In this document: in pieces, positions 27,124 to 36,213 of the stretch
How the letters are laid out: each line of letters opens with the position of its first letter
Numbering within the stretch: the stretch's first letter is position 1
Source of the DNA: Paenibacillus sp. BJ-4
Lineage (GTDB): Bacteria; Bacillota; Bacilli; Paenibacillales; Paenibacillaceae
DNA: 64,000 bases
Direction: 5' to 3'
NCBI RefSeq assembly: GCF_020404765.1
Contig: NZ_JAIVEM010000006.1
Coordinates: 310,001 to 374,000 of the forward strand
Notes under the pieces: generated by a model
What the model saw: only the letters and a program-made list of their open reading frames with translations
Databases searched by the model: none
What the model was told of the DNA's origin: nothing
Program-made: the position numbers and the translations under genes

Positions 27124-28119
27124 TTAACGTTGCAGCTCAGACAGCCTTCTGAGGAATTGCTTCGTCAGGATGACAGGCTGATTGGGTAGCTTGTCCAAAT
27201 GAAAGCCATCAATTAAATCCACAGCCTTCACAGGCTCAGGCGAATCCAGCAGCCCGGAAAAATAGGCGAGCCAGCCAATGACTGTTTCCGGTGTGATTCC
27301 TTGCCGCCGCATGGCTCGAAGTGCTACTCCGCCGTGTCGTTTAGCGAGCCGCCGTCCATCAGGCCCCAAGACGAGGGGAACGTGCGCGAAGCGCGGCGGC
27401 TGCAAGCCCAGGGCTTGGTATAGCAAAAGCTGACGGGGGGTCGAATCGAGAAGATCATACCCGCGCAGGACATCGGTAATATGCATATCCGCATCATCGA
27501 CAACGACGGCAAGCTGATAAGAAAACATGCCGTCTGCCCGTTTGACGATAAAATCGCCCCCCTCTGCCGCACCGAAGGCCACATGGCCAGCTACCTGATC
27601 CTGAAATGAAATCACGGAATCCTGATTTTGCGGCACTTTGAAGCGAAGGGAAGGGAGTTTATGTTGTGATTTGGCCTCTGCTTCCTGAGGGCTAAGACTG
27701 CGACACGTCCCCGAATAGGCTGGTCCTTCACCAGACAGTCCATGTGGAGCACTGGCGGCAGCCACAATATCCGCCCGGCTGCAAAAGCAAGGGTACAGCA
27801 AATCCTGCCCCTGTAGTTTCTCTAATGCAGCTTGGAAGCGTTCCAGCCGTTGGCTTTGGGTATAGGGACCGTAGGAACCGCCTACGTCTGGTCCTTCATC
27901 CCATTCCAGCCCGATCCAGCGCAAATCCTCCATAATTCCTTGGGCCAATGGGCTGCGAGCCCGAGTCATATCAATATCCTCCATACGTAAAACATAGGTT
28001 CCGCCCAGAGAACGAACATGCAGCCAAGATAATAACGCAGTGCGGGCGTTTCCCAAGTGTATCCATCCCGATGGGGTTGGGGCAAAACGTCCTCTGATGG
28101 GTTGGGCCTGTAATTCCAT
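27124..28119 (-). CDS. gluQ: Glutamyl-Q tRNA(Asp) synthetase
   Basis: GluQRS attaches glutamate to queuosine at position 34 of tRNA(Asp). 331 residues, the length of a GluRS catalytic core without an anticodon-binding domain. Seen: GRFAPTPSGWIHLGNARTAL (HIGH-type), a zinc-binding set CFCSRAD plus a later Cys in YSGTCRSL, and LAKRHGG in the KMSKS position. Divergent from hrpB. Confidence 0.9.
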   Translation of the reverse strand: MELQAQPIRGRFAPTPSGWIHLGNARTALLSWLHVRSLGGTYVLRMEDIDMTRARSPLAQGIMEDLRWIGLEWDEGPDVGGSYGPYTQSQRLERFQAALEKLQGQDLLYPCFCSRADIVAAASAPHGLSGEGPAYSGTCRSLSPQEAEAKSQHKLPSLRFKVPQNQDSVISFQDQVAGHVAFGAAEGGDFIVKRADGMFSYQLAVVVDDADMHITDVLRGYDLLDSTPRQLLLYQALGLQPPRFAHVPLVLGPDGRRLAKRHGGVALRAMRRQGITPETVIGWLAYFSGLLDSPEPVKAVDLIDGFHLDKLPNQPVILTKQFLRRLSELQR

Positions 28120-28401
28120 ACGAAAGTTACCTCGTTTCTATATTCCGTCCTTTACAATCCATATAAACCCTATTATAAAACGATCCAACCGCGAGTGCAT
28201 CCCGACAAGTCACGAAGCTGACATCGGGAGCTTGCATACGGCTTGCATATCTGCGATAGCCAGACGGGAAATTTAAATATCTGTATAATAGATGGAGAAT
28301 GATATCCTACCATAATAATTACAGGTGATGAAAAATTCACAATAATAAAAGAAGCAAAACCCAGATTCTACGCATTCCGCGTATCATTGGAGAGATTTCA
28401 A

Positions 28402-30930
28402 TTGACAGATAAACAACTGCCTATCATACAAGTTATACCTGAGCTTAAAAATACCCTGCAATCTCAGCCGGCGGCTGTACTGATTGCACAGCCAGGAGCA
28501 GGGAAAACGACGGTTACACCGCTGGAGCTGCTGCATGAGCCGTGGCTGGCAGGACAAAAGATGATCATGCTGGAGCCGAGGCGTTTGGCAGCACGTGCAG
28601 CAGCGGCGCAGATGGCGAAAGCGCTGGGCGAGCCCACCGGAAAGACAGTGGGTTACCGGGTTCGTATGGATACAAAAGTAGGGCCAAGCACGCGGATTGA
28701 AGTGGTTACTGAGGGCGTACTGACCCGGATGCTGCAGCATGATCAGGCTTTGGAGGGAGTCGGCCTGATTATTTTTGATGAGTTTCATGAACGCAGCCTG
28801 CATGCAGATTTAGGATTGGCGCTTGCTCTGCAAAGTCAGGCATTGCTGCGCCCGGATTTAAAAATATTAATTATGTCTGCCACATTGGAGGCCGAGCCAG
28901 TCTGCCGTCTGCTGGGAGACGCTCCATTGCTGGAATGTCCAGGCACGGTATTTCCGGTAGAGACTTTTTATAGGTCCAAGCCTGCATCGGCTACATTAGA
29001 AGATTTTACAGCAGAAACCGTGGAAAAAGCGCTGCATGCGCATGAAGGGGATCTGCTGGTATTCCTGCCCGGGGCGAGGGAGATTCATCGCACGGAGCGT
29101 GAGCTGGCTTCGAGGAACTTGCCTGCACATGTCAAGGTGATTCCGCTGTATGGCAGTATGAAGCTGGAGCAGCAGGATGAGGCGATACGCCCGTCGTCTT
29201 TGGGTAGCCGCAAAGTCGTTTTGGCAACCTCGATTGCCGAGTCCAGCCTGACGATCGCCGGGATTACGGTGGTAATAGACAGCGGATTGTCGCGGGAATC
29301 GGTGTTTTCCGCGCGAACCGGCATGAGCCGCTTGACCACCGTCAAGGTGTCCAAAGCCTCTGCCGACCAGCGCCGCGGTCGGGCGGGCCGACTACAGCCG
29401 GGCGTATGCTACCGGCTGTGGAGCGCGCAGGAGCATGCCGCGCTCCCGGATGCGAGCCGCCCGGAAATCGCGGCGGCAGATCTGGCTCCGCTCGCGCTGG
29501 AGCTGGCCGCCTGGGGCGTGCGCGAGCCTAACGAGCTGGCCTGGCTGGATGCCCCGCCTGAGGCGGCGTACCGCCAGGCGACAGACCTGCTGCGCCAGCT
29601 CGGCTGCCTGCATACCGCCGCCGATGGCGGCGCAGGCGGCATTACCGCGCATGGACGCGAGGTATCCGCCCTGGGCGCGCATCCGCGCCTCGGACACATG
29701 CTGCTGCGCGCGACCACCCTCGGTCTGGCTCCAGCCGCCAGCCGTCTGGCTGCGCTGCTGCAAGAGCGCGACCCGTTCCGCGCCCATGGCGGAACGGATT
29801 TGCGCCCGCGGCTGGATGCCCTGCGCGACGCGGCTCATGCCCGCAGCACGCACAGTCTGCTGCGGACGGCAGACGATACGGTCATTCGCCGTATCGTGCA
29901 GGAAAGCCGGCAGCTATTAGCCTCGCTGCCGACAGCAGCCGCAGCGCAGGACGAGCCTGACGGCTCCGCATCCTGCGGGCTGCTGCTGGCCTTTGCGTAT
30001 CCGGATCGGATTGCGCAAGGCCGGGGGGACGGCCGCTTTTTGCTCAGCGGCGGCCGGGGCGCGCGACTCCGACAAGTGGAATGGATGTCGCGCTCGTCCT
30101 ATCTCGTCGCCGCCGAAGTGGACGACGAGGGAGTAGACGGTGTCATTCAGCTGACGGCACCGGTTGAGCTGCAAGAACTGATCGAGCATTGTGGTGAAAT
30201 GCTGCTGGAAAAAGCCAACGTATACTGGGATAGTTCAGCCTCGGCCGTAAGAGCTCGCAAGGTGTTACAGCTTGGCTCACTCGTTGTAAAGGAAACGTCC
30301 TACGAGCGGCCTCCGGCAGAGGAAATAGCTGCCGCCTTGATGCAAGGCGTCCGCGAACGTGGTCTAAAGCTGCTGTCCTGGAACCGACAAACCCTTCAGT
30401 TGCAGGCGCGTTTGATTTTTATGCACTTCTCGGCACCCGAGGATTGGCCGGACAGCTCGGAATCCGCGCTGCTGGATTCACTGGAATCGTGGCTGCTGCC
30501 TTTTGCGCTTGGAGCCAAAAATATGTCTGACCTGCAACGACTGGACGGTAGCGAATTGCTGCTCGGCAGGCTGAATTGGGAACAGCGGCAGCAGCTTGAG
30601 CAGGAGGCACCGACGCATTTACGTGTACCCAGTGGTTCCCGTATTCCTGTCGATTATTCGAATCCCGAGGCACCTGTGCTGGCAGTGCGGTTGCAAGAGC
30701 TGTTTGGCATGAGGGAAACACCGCGGATTGGTCGCGGACGTGTGCCGCTCGTGCTGCATCTGCTGTCACCTGCCCAGCGTCCTGTGCAGGTGACCTCCGA
30801 CCTCTCCAGCTTCTGGAGCGAGGCATATTTTGAAGTCAAAAAGGACCTGAAAGGTCGATATCCCAAGCATTATTGGCCGGATGATCCGTTGGAAGCCGTG
30901 GCGACCAATAGAGCAAAGCCCAAGCGTTGA
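28402..30930 (+). CDS. hrpB: HrpB-type ATP-dependent helicase
   Basis: DEAH-box helicase, about 842 residues. Seen: AQPGAGKTT (motif I), LEPRRLAARAAA (Ia), IFDEFHERSLHADL (II, DEFH), MSATLEAEP (III), VVLATSIAESSLTI, and QRRGRAGRLQPG (VI), followed by the HrpB C-terminal domain. TTG 28,402 has GGAGAG eight bases upstream and is preferred to TTG 28,387, which has none. The central part, about 29,370-30,130, is much richer in G+C than the rest of the gene or its neighbours. Role in Firmicutes unknown. Confidence 0.9.
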   Translation: MTDKQLPIIQVIPELKNTLQSQPAAVLIAQPGAGKTTVTPLELLHEPWLAGQKMIMLEPRRLAARAAAAQMAKALGEPTGKTVGYRVRMDTKVGPSTRIEVVTEGVLTRMLQHDQALEGVGLIIFDEFHERSLHADLGLALALQSQALLRPDLKILIMSATLEAEPVCRLLGDAPLLECPGTVFPVETFYRSKPASATLEDFTAETVEKALHAHEGDLLVFLPGAREIHRTERELASRNLPAHVKVIPLYGSMKLEQQDEAIRPSSLGSRKVVLATSIAESSLTIAGITVVIDSGLSRESVFSARTGMSRLTTVKVSKASADQRRGRAGRLQPGVCYRLWSAQEHAALPDASRPEIAAADLAPLALELAAWGVREPNELAWLDAPPEAAYRQATDLLRQLGCLHTAADGGAGGITAHGREVSALGAHPRLGHMLLRATTLGLAPAASRLAALLQERDPFRAHGGTDLRPRLDALRDAAHARSTHSLLRTADDTVIRRIVQESRQLLASLPTAAAAQDEPDGSASCGLLLAFAYPDRIAQGRGDGRFLLSGGRGARLRQVEWMSRSSYLVAAEVDDEGVDGVIQLTAPVELQELIEHCGEMLLEKANVYWDSSASAVRARKVLQLGSLVVKETSYERPPAEEIAAALMQGVRERGLKLLSWNRQTLQLQARLIFMHFSAPEDWPDSSESALLDSLESWLLPFALGAKNMSDLQRLDGSELLLGRLNWEQRQQLEQEAPTHLRVPSGSRIPVDYSNPEAPVLAVRLQELFGMRETPRIGRGRVPLVLHLLSPAQRPVQVTSDLSSFWSEAYFEVKKDLKGRYPKHYWPDDPLEAVATNRAKPKR

Positions 30931-31112
30931 ACAGCGGCTGTCATTGTCCGAATAAACGCTGAATTTGAAAAATTCACATCAAAACGGAGTAGGTAGTATG
31001 GTGCTGTACAAGCGATGGGAAGTACCATCTGACTACGTAGGGGCTCCATATGTAACTTGTATAGAATGGTTTAATTTGAAAGGCTGAAGCATTTTAAATT
31101 TTCGCAAAAATC

Positions 31113-31138
31113 GTTTAAACGTCAGAATAGCGGGGTAA
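31113..31138 (+). promoter_or_regulatory. Sigma-B-like promoter of the stress gene
   Basis: GTTTAA (31,113-31,118), 14-base spacer, GGGTAA (31,133-31,138), close to the Bacillus sigma-B consensus GTTTAA-N12-15-GGGTAT. It sits 50 bases before the start of a YflT-domain general stress gene, a classic sigma-B target. Confidence 0.55.
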
Positions 31139-31188
31139 TGAAGGACGAACCACTCAACTCAACACCAAAATCTTGGGAGGTAACTATC

Positions 31189-31773
31189 ATGGCGAATAAC
31201 TTAAACGATTATAACGAAAAGAAAATTGTCGGTGTTTTTGATACAGAGCAGGAGGCGTCTCGGGCGATTGGACAATTGCAGAGCAAAGGTATCCCGAGCA
31301 GTGAGATTTCTGTCATCACCCGAGATCGTGAAGATCTGAGGACGATTAGCGAAGAGACAGGCACCAAAGCACCGGAGGGTGTAGCGACAGGTGCGGCTAC
31401 AGGCGGCGTTGTGGGCGGTGTCGCCGGCTTGCTGGCAGGCATCGGGGCCTTGGCTATCCCGGGGATCGGACCTATACTGGCTGCCGGACCGATTGCAGCT
31501 ACCCTCACCGGAGCGGCTGTCGGAGCGGGAGCAGGGGGCTTGGTCGGTGGACTGGTCGGACTGGGCATCCCGGAAGATGATGCGCAGCAATACGAGACCT
31601 ACGTCGATCAGGGCAAGATTTTAGTGCTGGTGGATTCCACTGAGCATCGCAGAGATGTCTATGATATTTTCCGTACCAACCGTTCCCTGAATGCGGATCG
31701 TTACAGAACAGTTGATGATCCGGTGACAGATATTCGGACAGATGCATATACAGATACCAGAAGAAATCTGTAG
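31189..31773 (+). CDS. General stress protein, YflT/GSP17M domain with glycine zipper
   Basis: 194 residues. The N-terminal KKIVGVFDTEQEASRAIGQLQ and SSEISVITRD match the heat-induced YflT/GSP17M domain. A long glycine/alanine-rich stretch (about residues 65-125, ATGGVVGGVAGLLAGIGALA) is a glycine-zipper-like membrane-prone segment. ATG 31,189 follows GGGAGG. The upstream sigma-B-like promoter and downstream terminator make it a single-gene unit. Function unknown beyond stress association. Confidence 0.8.
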   Translation: MANNLNDYNEKKIVGVFDTEQEASRAIGQLQSKGIPSSEISVITRDREDLRTISEETGTKAPEGVATGAATGGVVGGVAGLLAGIGALAIPGIGPILAAGPIAATLTGAAVGAGAGGLVGGLVGLGIPEDDAQQYETYVDQGKILVLVDSTEHRRDVYDIFRTNRSLNADRYRTVDDPVTDIRTDAYTDTRRNL

Positions 31774-31818
31774 GTTATCTCATAGAGTCTATTCCTCTTA
31801 CATCTAATTGGTTTAACA

Positions 31819-31856
31819 AGCAGCGGTCTTCCCAAGCGGGAAGGCTGCTTTTTTTT
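31819..31856 (+). terminator. Terminator
   Basis: AGCAGCGGTCTTCCC / GGGAAGGCTGCT around the loop AAGC, then eight T. Confidence 0.85.
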
Positions 31857-31978
31857 ATAAGTAAATACGTGTTGAAGAATCGGACTTGATCTGCACTGAC
31901 ACGTTTATCCTTCTATATATTTTTACAGAATTGTCGCTATAATAGATTTATACTTGCTAAACATAACAGGAGAGTGAC

Positions 31979-33151
31979 ATGAGTCAAAAAGAGAGAATTT
32001 CCGAAGTCGCTTTGCTGAGAGGACTGGCTTTTGTCGCCGTTGTTCTTCAGCATTCCGTTGCACATTATGCGGTTGCGCAGGGGGCGCGCATCCAGGACGG
32101 AGTTTTGATGACACTTTTACTGCTGTGTTCCAAATTCGCAGTGCCCGTGTTTGTATTTATCACCGGGATGGTGTTGTTTTACAATTATGATGGAGCCTTA
32201 AAGTACGGAACGTTTTTACGTAAAAGATTTATGGATATCATCGTACCTTATATCATATGGTCTCTTTTATACGAATTGGGAAATCAGCTTGTTCAAAGTG
32301 GGGGAACTATTCACCCGCTGGATTTTTTGCAGAAGCTTTTGAACGGAAAAAGCAGCTATCATCTGTGGTACATCGTTATGATTATCCAATGCTATGTGTT
32401 ATTTCCTGTGTTTCGGTATGCTGTGCGCCGCTTGTCTGCGCTGCTGCCGTCACGATGGCAACCGGCTGCATTGGCTGGAGTGGGCGTGTTATATTTTTTG
32501 CTCATGTTCGCAGTTGGACCTGTATACCACGCGATGGACAAGCTCCAGCTCCCGATCATTAGCTCTTGGTTTACCCTATATGCTGACCGGAATGTGATCT
32601 ATTTTTTCTTTTATTTTGTGTTAGGAGCGGCAGCCGGGATGAACGTCAAACGCTGGAATGCCTGGATAACCAAGGCGCAGGTGATCTACTGGCCGCTGTT
32701 TATCGTGCTTACAGGATACTTGCTGTATGAGATGATCGGTCAGTTTCAGACGCCGCGAGGTACGGTTCTTTCCTTTAATTACTTGTCTCTGCTGCGTCCC
32801 ATCATGGCTGTATATTGTGTTGCGTCTATTTTTGTGGCTTATCGGGTAGCCACGTGGATTGCCCATAAGGGTGGACAAGTGGCGAGTATGCTGACGGCCA
32901 TCGGAACGTTGTCCTACGGAGCGTATCTGATGCATGCCTTTATGCTGCGTGTGACCTACTATTTTGACGAAACGCTGTTTGCAGACTGGAGCGATGTGCT
33001 TCGTACGCTGGCCTCGTTCGTGCTCTGTGTGGTCTTTTCCATTGCCGGAACATGGCTGCTGGCTCGTATGCCCCTAGGCAAATGGATTGTAGGGCTGCGA
33101 GTTCGTCCCCGGCCGTCCCAAGGTCCGCCAGCCTTACAAAAGCAAGCCTGA
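31979..33151 (+). CDS. Acyltransferase 3 family membrane protein
   Basis: 390 residues with about ten hydrophobic segments, typical of acyltransferase-3 (OafA-like) proteins that transfer acyl groups to surface sugars or polymers. Seen: ISEVALLRGLAFVAVVLQHS at the N terminus with the catalytic-type His, YNYDGALKYGTFLRKRFMDI and later SYGAYLMHAFML. ATG 31,979 follows AGGAGAG. Flanked by terminators, so monocistronic. The acyl acceptor is not evident. Confidence 0.85.
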   Translation: MSQKERISEVALLRGLAFVAVVLQHSVAHYAVAQGARIQDGVLMTLLLLCSKFAVPVFVFITGMVLFYNYDGALKYGTFLRKRFMDIIVPYIIWSLLYELGNQLVQSGGTIHPLDFLQKLLNGKSSYHLWYIVMIIQCYVLFPVFRYAVRRLSALLPSRWQPAALAGVGVLYFLLMFAVGPVYHAMDKLQLPIISSWFTLYADRNVIYFFFYFVLGAAAGMNVKRWNAWITKAQVIYWPLFIVLTGYLLYEMIGQFQTPRGTVLSFNYLSLLRPIMAVYCVASIFVAYRVATWIAHKGGQVASMLTAIGTLSYGAYLMHAFMLRVTYYFDETLFADWSDVLRTLASFVLCVVFSIAGTWLLARMPLGKWIVGLRVRPRPSQGPPALQKQA

Positions 33152-33178
33152 CCTAGTGCTTTCCTTATGCTTCTAATG

Positions 33179-33221
33179 ATCTCGTTGTGGATGTGCTGTT
33201 TCAATCCGCAACGAGATTTTT
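33179..33221 (+). terminator. Terminator
   Basis: ATCTCGTTGTGGAT (33,179-33,192) / ATCCGCAACGAGAT (33,204-33,217), then TTTT. Confidence 0.85.
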
Positions 33222-33491
33222 ACATTTAAAAACGAAAAAATAAAAGTGGTCTATCCTTTATTTATATAATTTCATTATATGAAAAATTCATAATAGAAAA
33301 GACTATGGCCTGCCATTCGCAACCTGCATAACAATGCATTATGTTATATCTCTCGCCATCTTACAACCCGTCACAAGGGGCGGAATGTTCTCATACACTC
33401 TTACATTATGAAAGGAAATAGTGTATGGACACAGAGTGGTTTATAATGGAAGATAAGAGGTATATGAATAAGGTGTGGAGGAGGCTGTGTA
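33222..33491. other. Upstream region of the rtp-like gene
   Basis: 270 AT-rich bases. In Bacillus subtilis two Ter sites lie next to rtp. I looked for the CTATGTAC core here on both strands and did not see it. Short inverted repeats (ATATGAA..TTCATAA near 33,277-33,294) are present. Confidence 0.35.
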
Positions 33492-33854
33492 ATGGCGTTT
33501 ATGATATCCCAGCGGGCTTTTATCAAAATTTATCTGATCACAATGGTGGAGAGGCATCGCGGTTATGGATATCAGATGCTCGAATCGATGAAGGATGAGT
33601 TTAGCAGCTTCGGATATGTTCCGCCTCAGAGTGAGGTCTACCGAGCGCTGCATGAGCTGGTACAGGAAGGTGTTTTTTACCGTACCAAACGATTAAAAGG
33701 GACAGACCCCCGCGTGGATTTTCAGGAAATTGTACTCTATCATTTTACAGATGATGGGGAGGAGAAGGCCCGACTTTATAAAAAGCAGGTTAAAACCGAT
33801 TTGGACCGTTGCTTAGGTATGCTGCATAAAGCGGAACAAGACAACTATTCCTAA
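33492..33854 (+). CDS. rtp: Rtp-like replication terminator protein
   Basis: 120-residue winged-helix protein. Family members bind Ter sites as dimers and block replication forks. From memory it lines up along its length with Bacillus subtilis Rtp: QRAFIKIYLITM, SEVYRALHELVQEG, EIVLYHFTDDGEEKARLYKKQ and LDRCLGMLHKAE all have near-identical counterparts. ATG 33,492 follows GAGGAGG. PadR regulators share the fold, so a gene-regulatory role is the main alternative, but the C-terminal dimer helix is Rtp-like. Confidence 0.8.
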   Translation: MAFMISQRAFIKIYLITMVERHRGYGYQMLESMKDEFSSFGYVPPQSEVYRALHELVQEGVFYRTKRLKGTDPRVDFQEIVLYHFTDDGEEKARLYKKQVKTDLDRCLGMLHKAEQDNYS

Positions 33855-33873
33855 CCACGAAAGGATGAGAAGG

Positions 33874-34878
33874 ATGGGTAGAAAGCTGAAATGGGGAATT
33901 TTGGGTACTGCGGAGATTGCACGAATCGCTGTAATTCCGGCAATTCAGCAATCTGAACGCGGAGAAGTGCTTGGGATTGCTAGCCGTAATGCAGACAAAG
34001 CCGCCGAGGCCGCCCGGGAATTCGATATTCCGAAAAGCTATGGAAGCTATGAGGAGCTGTTGGCTGATCCTGAAATCGGGGCGGTGTACATCCCGTTGCC
34101 AAACCATCTGCATGAAGAGTGGACGATTCGGGCGGCGGAGGCAGGAAAGCATGTTTTGTGCGAAAAACCATCTTCTCTCAGTTCAGCTGGGACTATCCGC
34201 ATGATTGAAGCCTGTAAAAGTGCGGGTGTGATCTTTGCAGAAGCTTTTATGTATCGCTATCATCCAAAGCATCGAAGAATTAAGGAAATCATCAATAGCG
34301 GGGAAATTGGCGACATTCGCGGGATTCATTGCACATTTACGTTTAACAATGCCGATCAGGCAGATAATGTGCGTTTTAATAAAAGCATGGGCGGCGGCTC
34401 GTTATATGATGTAGGCGTGTATCCGATATCGGCGGCTCGTATGTATTTGGATCGGGAGCCCGAGGCGGTGACGGTACATGCCTTATTTTCTCCAGAGCAT
34501 GACAACGTTGATATGATGGCATCCGGCCTGCTGGAGTTTCCGGGCGGGGTCAACCTCACCTTTGATTGCGGCATGTGGGCTGCAAACCGTTCCAATATGG
34601 AGATTCTCGGCAGCAAAGGTACAATCGCGATGCCCAAAATGTTCGGCTGGGAAAGAACGTCTGTTGTACCGCAAATCTTCGTCCACGTCGGTTCGGTTAC
34701 GCGCGAGGAACGTCTTAAAGGCTTTAATTCCTTTGAGCTGCAAGCGAATGCTTTTGCCGAGGCGGTGCTTGATGGTGTTCCGCTGCCTTATGAGCCAGAA
34801 GATGCGGTCAGCAATATGAAGGTGATCGACGCATGTATTGAATCGGCTCACAGTCGGAAACGGGTGGAAATCGGGTAA
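33874..34878 (+). CDS. Gfo/Idh/MocA-family oxidoreductase
   Basis: 334 residues. Rossmann start KWGILGTAEIARIAVIPAI, the family EKP motif in HVLCEKPSSLS, and SLYDVGVYPISAARMYL in the C-terminal alpha/beta domain. NAD(P)-dependent sugar or inositol-type dehydrogenase; the substrate is not readable. ATG 33,874 has AAAGGATGAG well placed upstream; ATG 33,865 has no spacing. It begins 19 bases after the rtp-like gene and may share its transcript. Confidence 0.85.
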   Translation: MGRKLKWGILGTAEIARIAVIPAIQQSERGEVLGIASRNADKAAEAAREFDIPKSYGSYEELLADPEIGAVYIPLPNHLHEEWTIRAAEAGKHVLCEKPSSLSSAGTIRMIEACKSAGVIFAEAFMYRYHPKHRRIKEIINSGEIGDIRGIHCTFTFNNADQADNVRFNKSMGGGSLYDVGVYPISAARMYLDREPEAVTVHALFSPEHDNVDMMASGLLEFPGGVNLTFDCGMWAANRSNMEILGSKGTIAMPKMFGWERTSVVPQIFVHVGSVTREERLKGFNSFELQANAFAEAVLDGVPLPYEPEDAVSNMKVIDACIESAHSRKRVEIG

Positions 34879-34935
34879 GAATGATTGGATAAGAGTAATC
34901 GGTAAGAAGTAATAACCGTATCACAAAAGGTTAAG

Positions 34936-34970
34936 AAAAGCAGCCTGTCACAAGGACAAGCTGCTTTTTT
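34936..34970 (+). terminator. Terminator
   Basis: AAAAGCAGC / GCTGCTTTT stem around a TGTC..GACA inner stem, ending in six T. Confidence 0.8.
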
Positions 34971-35022
34971 AGTTCAACGAATACATACGCATACAAACAG
35001 ACTTCGAGTCTTTGCGCGCGCC

Positions 35023-35591
35023 TCACATATTTTCATCATAGCTTGTAGCATCGCGCTTGGCGGCTGTCGCAGGCGAGTTGGATGTGCCGTATTCTTCGAC
35101 TGCATCCCATGCACCCGCATCGTCAAAACGCCCTGCATTTCGTTGTCGCACTTCACCCGCACCTTTGGGTGGCGGAGTCATGACCTGCTCCTCTATAGGG
35201 CGGTCATTCGATAGCTCCCGATTTGGAGTATCTCGACTGTATACGCGGTGTATGGGATGGCCTGCAGACGTTCAAATGGAATTTCTTCCCCGCTCTCTAC
35301 GCATATTCCGTACGTTCCATCCTTCATGCGTTGAAGGGCTGCATTGATTTGCTCCAGCTCGCTTTCCAGCGAATCGTTAATCGCCAGATCACGGGATCGT
35401 CCAAAGGTTTCCGTCCCTATATCAGCAGGGTGGTTGTCGTAGGAAGATAGCTCGCCTGTGGAGTCTGTAAGGGTTTCTCCCAACAACGTGTTTTCCTGAC
35501 CGTTTTGTTCAAAATGTTTTTCCAAATCCTTTTTCTGCTCCAGTAACATATGTTTCAGCTCAGCAAGCTGTGATTCGCTCAAATGGTTCAT
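35023..35591 (-). pseudogene. YteA-family DksA/TraR protein, frameshifted near the C terminus
   Basis: Read from 35,591 downward: an N-terminal coiled coil, ELSSYDNHPADIGTETFGR, and GTYGICVESGEEIPFERLQAIPY, matching sporulation-linked YteA; the zinc Cys set is incomplete, as in YteA. The frame then ends early at a stop near 35,193. The family tail continues in another frame: ELSNDRPIEEQV, then DDAGAWDAVEEYGTSNSP, to TGA at 35,023. The two frames join if one GA of GAGA (plus strand TCTC, 35,231-35,234) is removed, so a 2-base duplication broke the gene, or it is a sequencing error. Intact length would be about 188 residues. Confidence 0.8.
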
Positions 35592-35736
35592 GATCCTATC
35601 TCTCCTTTGGTCTAAATGTAGTAAGCACGTATGCTTTGTTTATACCCGCTCACAGGACTGGGCAATCAGCAGAGACTTTTATTCCCAGCCTAGAATGTGA
35701 TATAAAAAGAATAGTGTGTTAAGGAGGGAATAACCG

Positions 35737-36114
35737 ATGGATGAACATATGAAGCGTCGTCTGGATAAGCAAAAACAGTTATTTAAACAACTGGGCATTC
35801 AGCTGGACGCGCTCTCCATTCATGAAAAACAGTTTAAAAACAAAATACGTGGCTATGATCCGGACGAGGTAGATGCTTTCCTGGACGAAGTGATCAAGGA
35901 TTATGAACGCTTTTATGCGAATATAGCCGACTTGATGGACAAGTGGCAGGAGCAGCAGGCAACAATACGTGATTTGAAAAATGCACCCAAGCCTGCCGCC
36001 GATTTCAGCGGACTTGATCGTCGTCAACTGGAGGACATCGTCAAGCAGCTCGAATATAGCGTGCGCCAGTTGAAAGTACGATTACGTCCTGAAAATGACT
36101 ATTTTCCGGAGTAA
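35737..36114 (+). CDS. DivIVA-domain protein
   Basis: 125 residues. FKNKIRGYDPDEVDAFLDEVIKDYERFY is the DivIVA/GpsB N-terminal lipid-binding and dimerisation domain, followed by a short coiled coil and an extended tail. DivIVA/GpsB proteins mark curved membrane or the division site. It is shorter than DivIVA and lacks the long C-terminal coil, closer in size to GpsB, but it has a distinct N-terminal extension of about 30 residues. ATG 35,737 behind AAGGAGGG. Confidence 0.8.
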   Translation: MDEHMKRRLDKQKQLFKQLGIQLDALSIHEKQFKNKIRGYDPDEVDAFLDEVIKDYERFYANIADLMDKWQEQQATIRDLKNAPKPAADFSGLDRRQLEDIVKQLEYSVRQLKVRLRPENDYFPE

Positions 36115-36213
36115 GGTGCAGTAAGCGCTGTGTCGATGCCTCTTTAATGTGGTATGATGGTAATATGCATTTTACACAACATTTAATGAGGCACACATAT
36201 AAAGGTGGTTAAC

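Noticed and set aside
29392..29920. Overlapping frames of 153-161 codons on both strands inside hrpB
   Set aside because: They fall in the G+C-rich patch where stop codons are rare; hrpB motifs run through the region in the correct frame.
33222..33491. Ter sites next to the rtp-like gene
   Set aside because: I searched by eye for the CTATGTAC core and flanks on both strands and found none.
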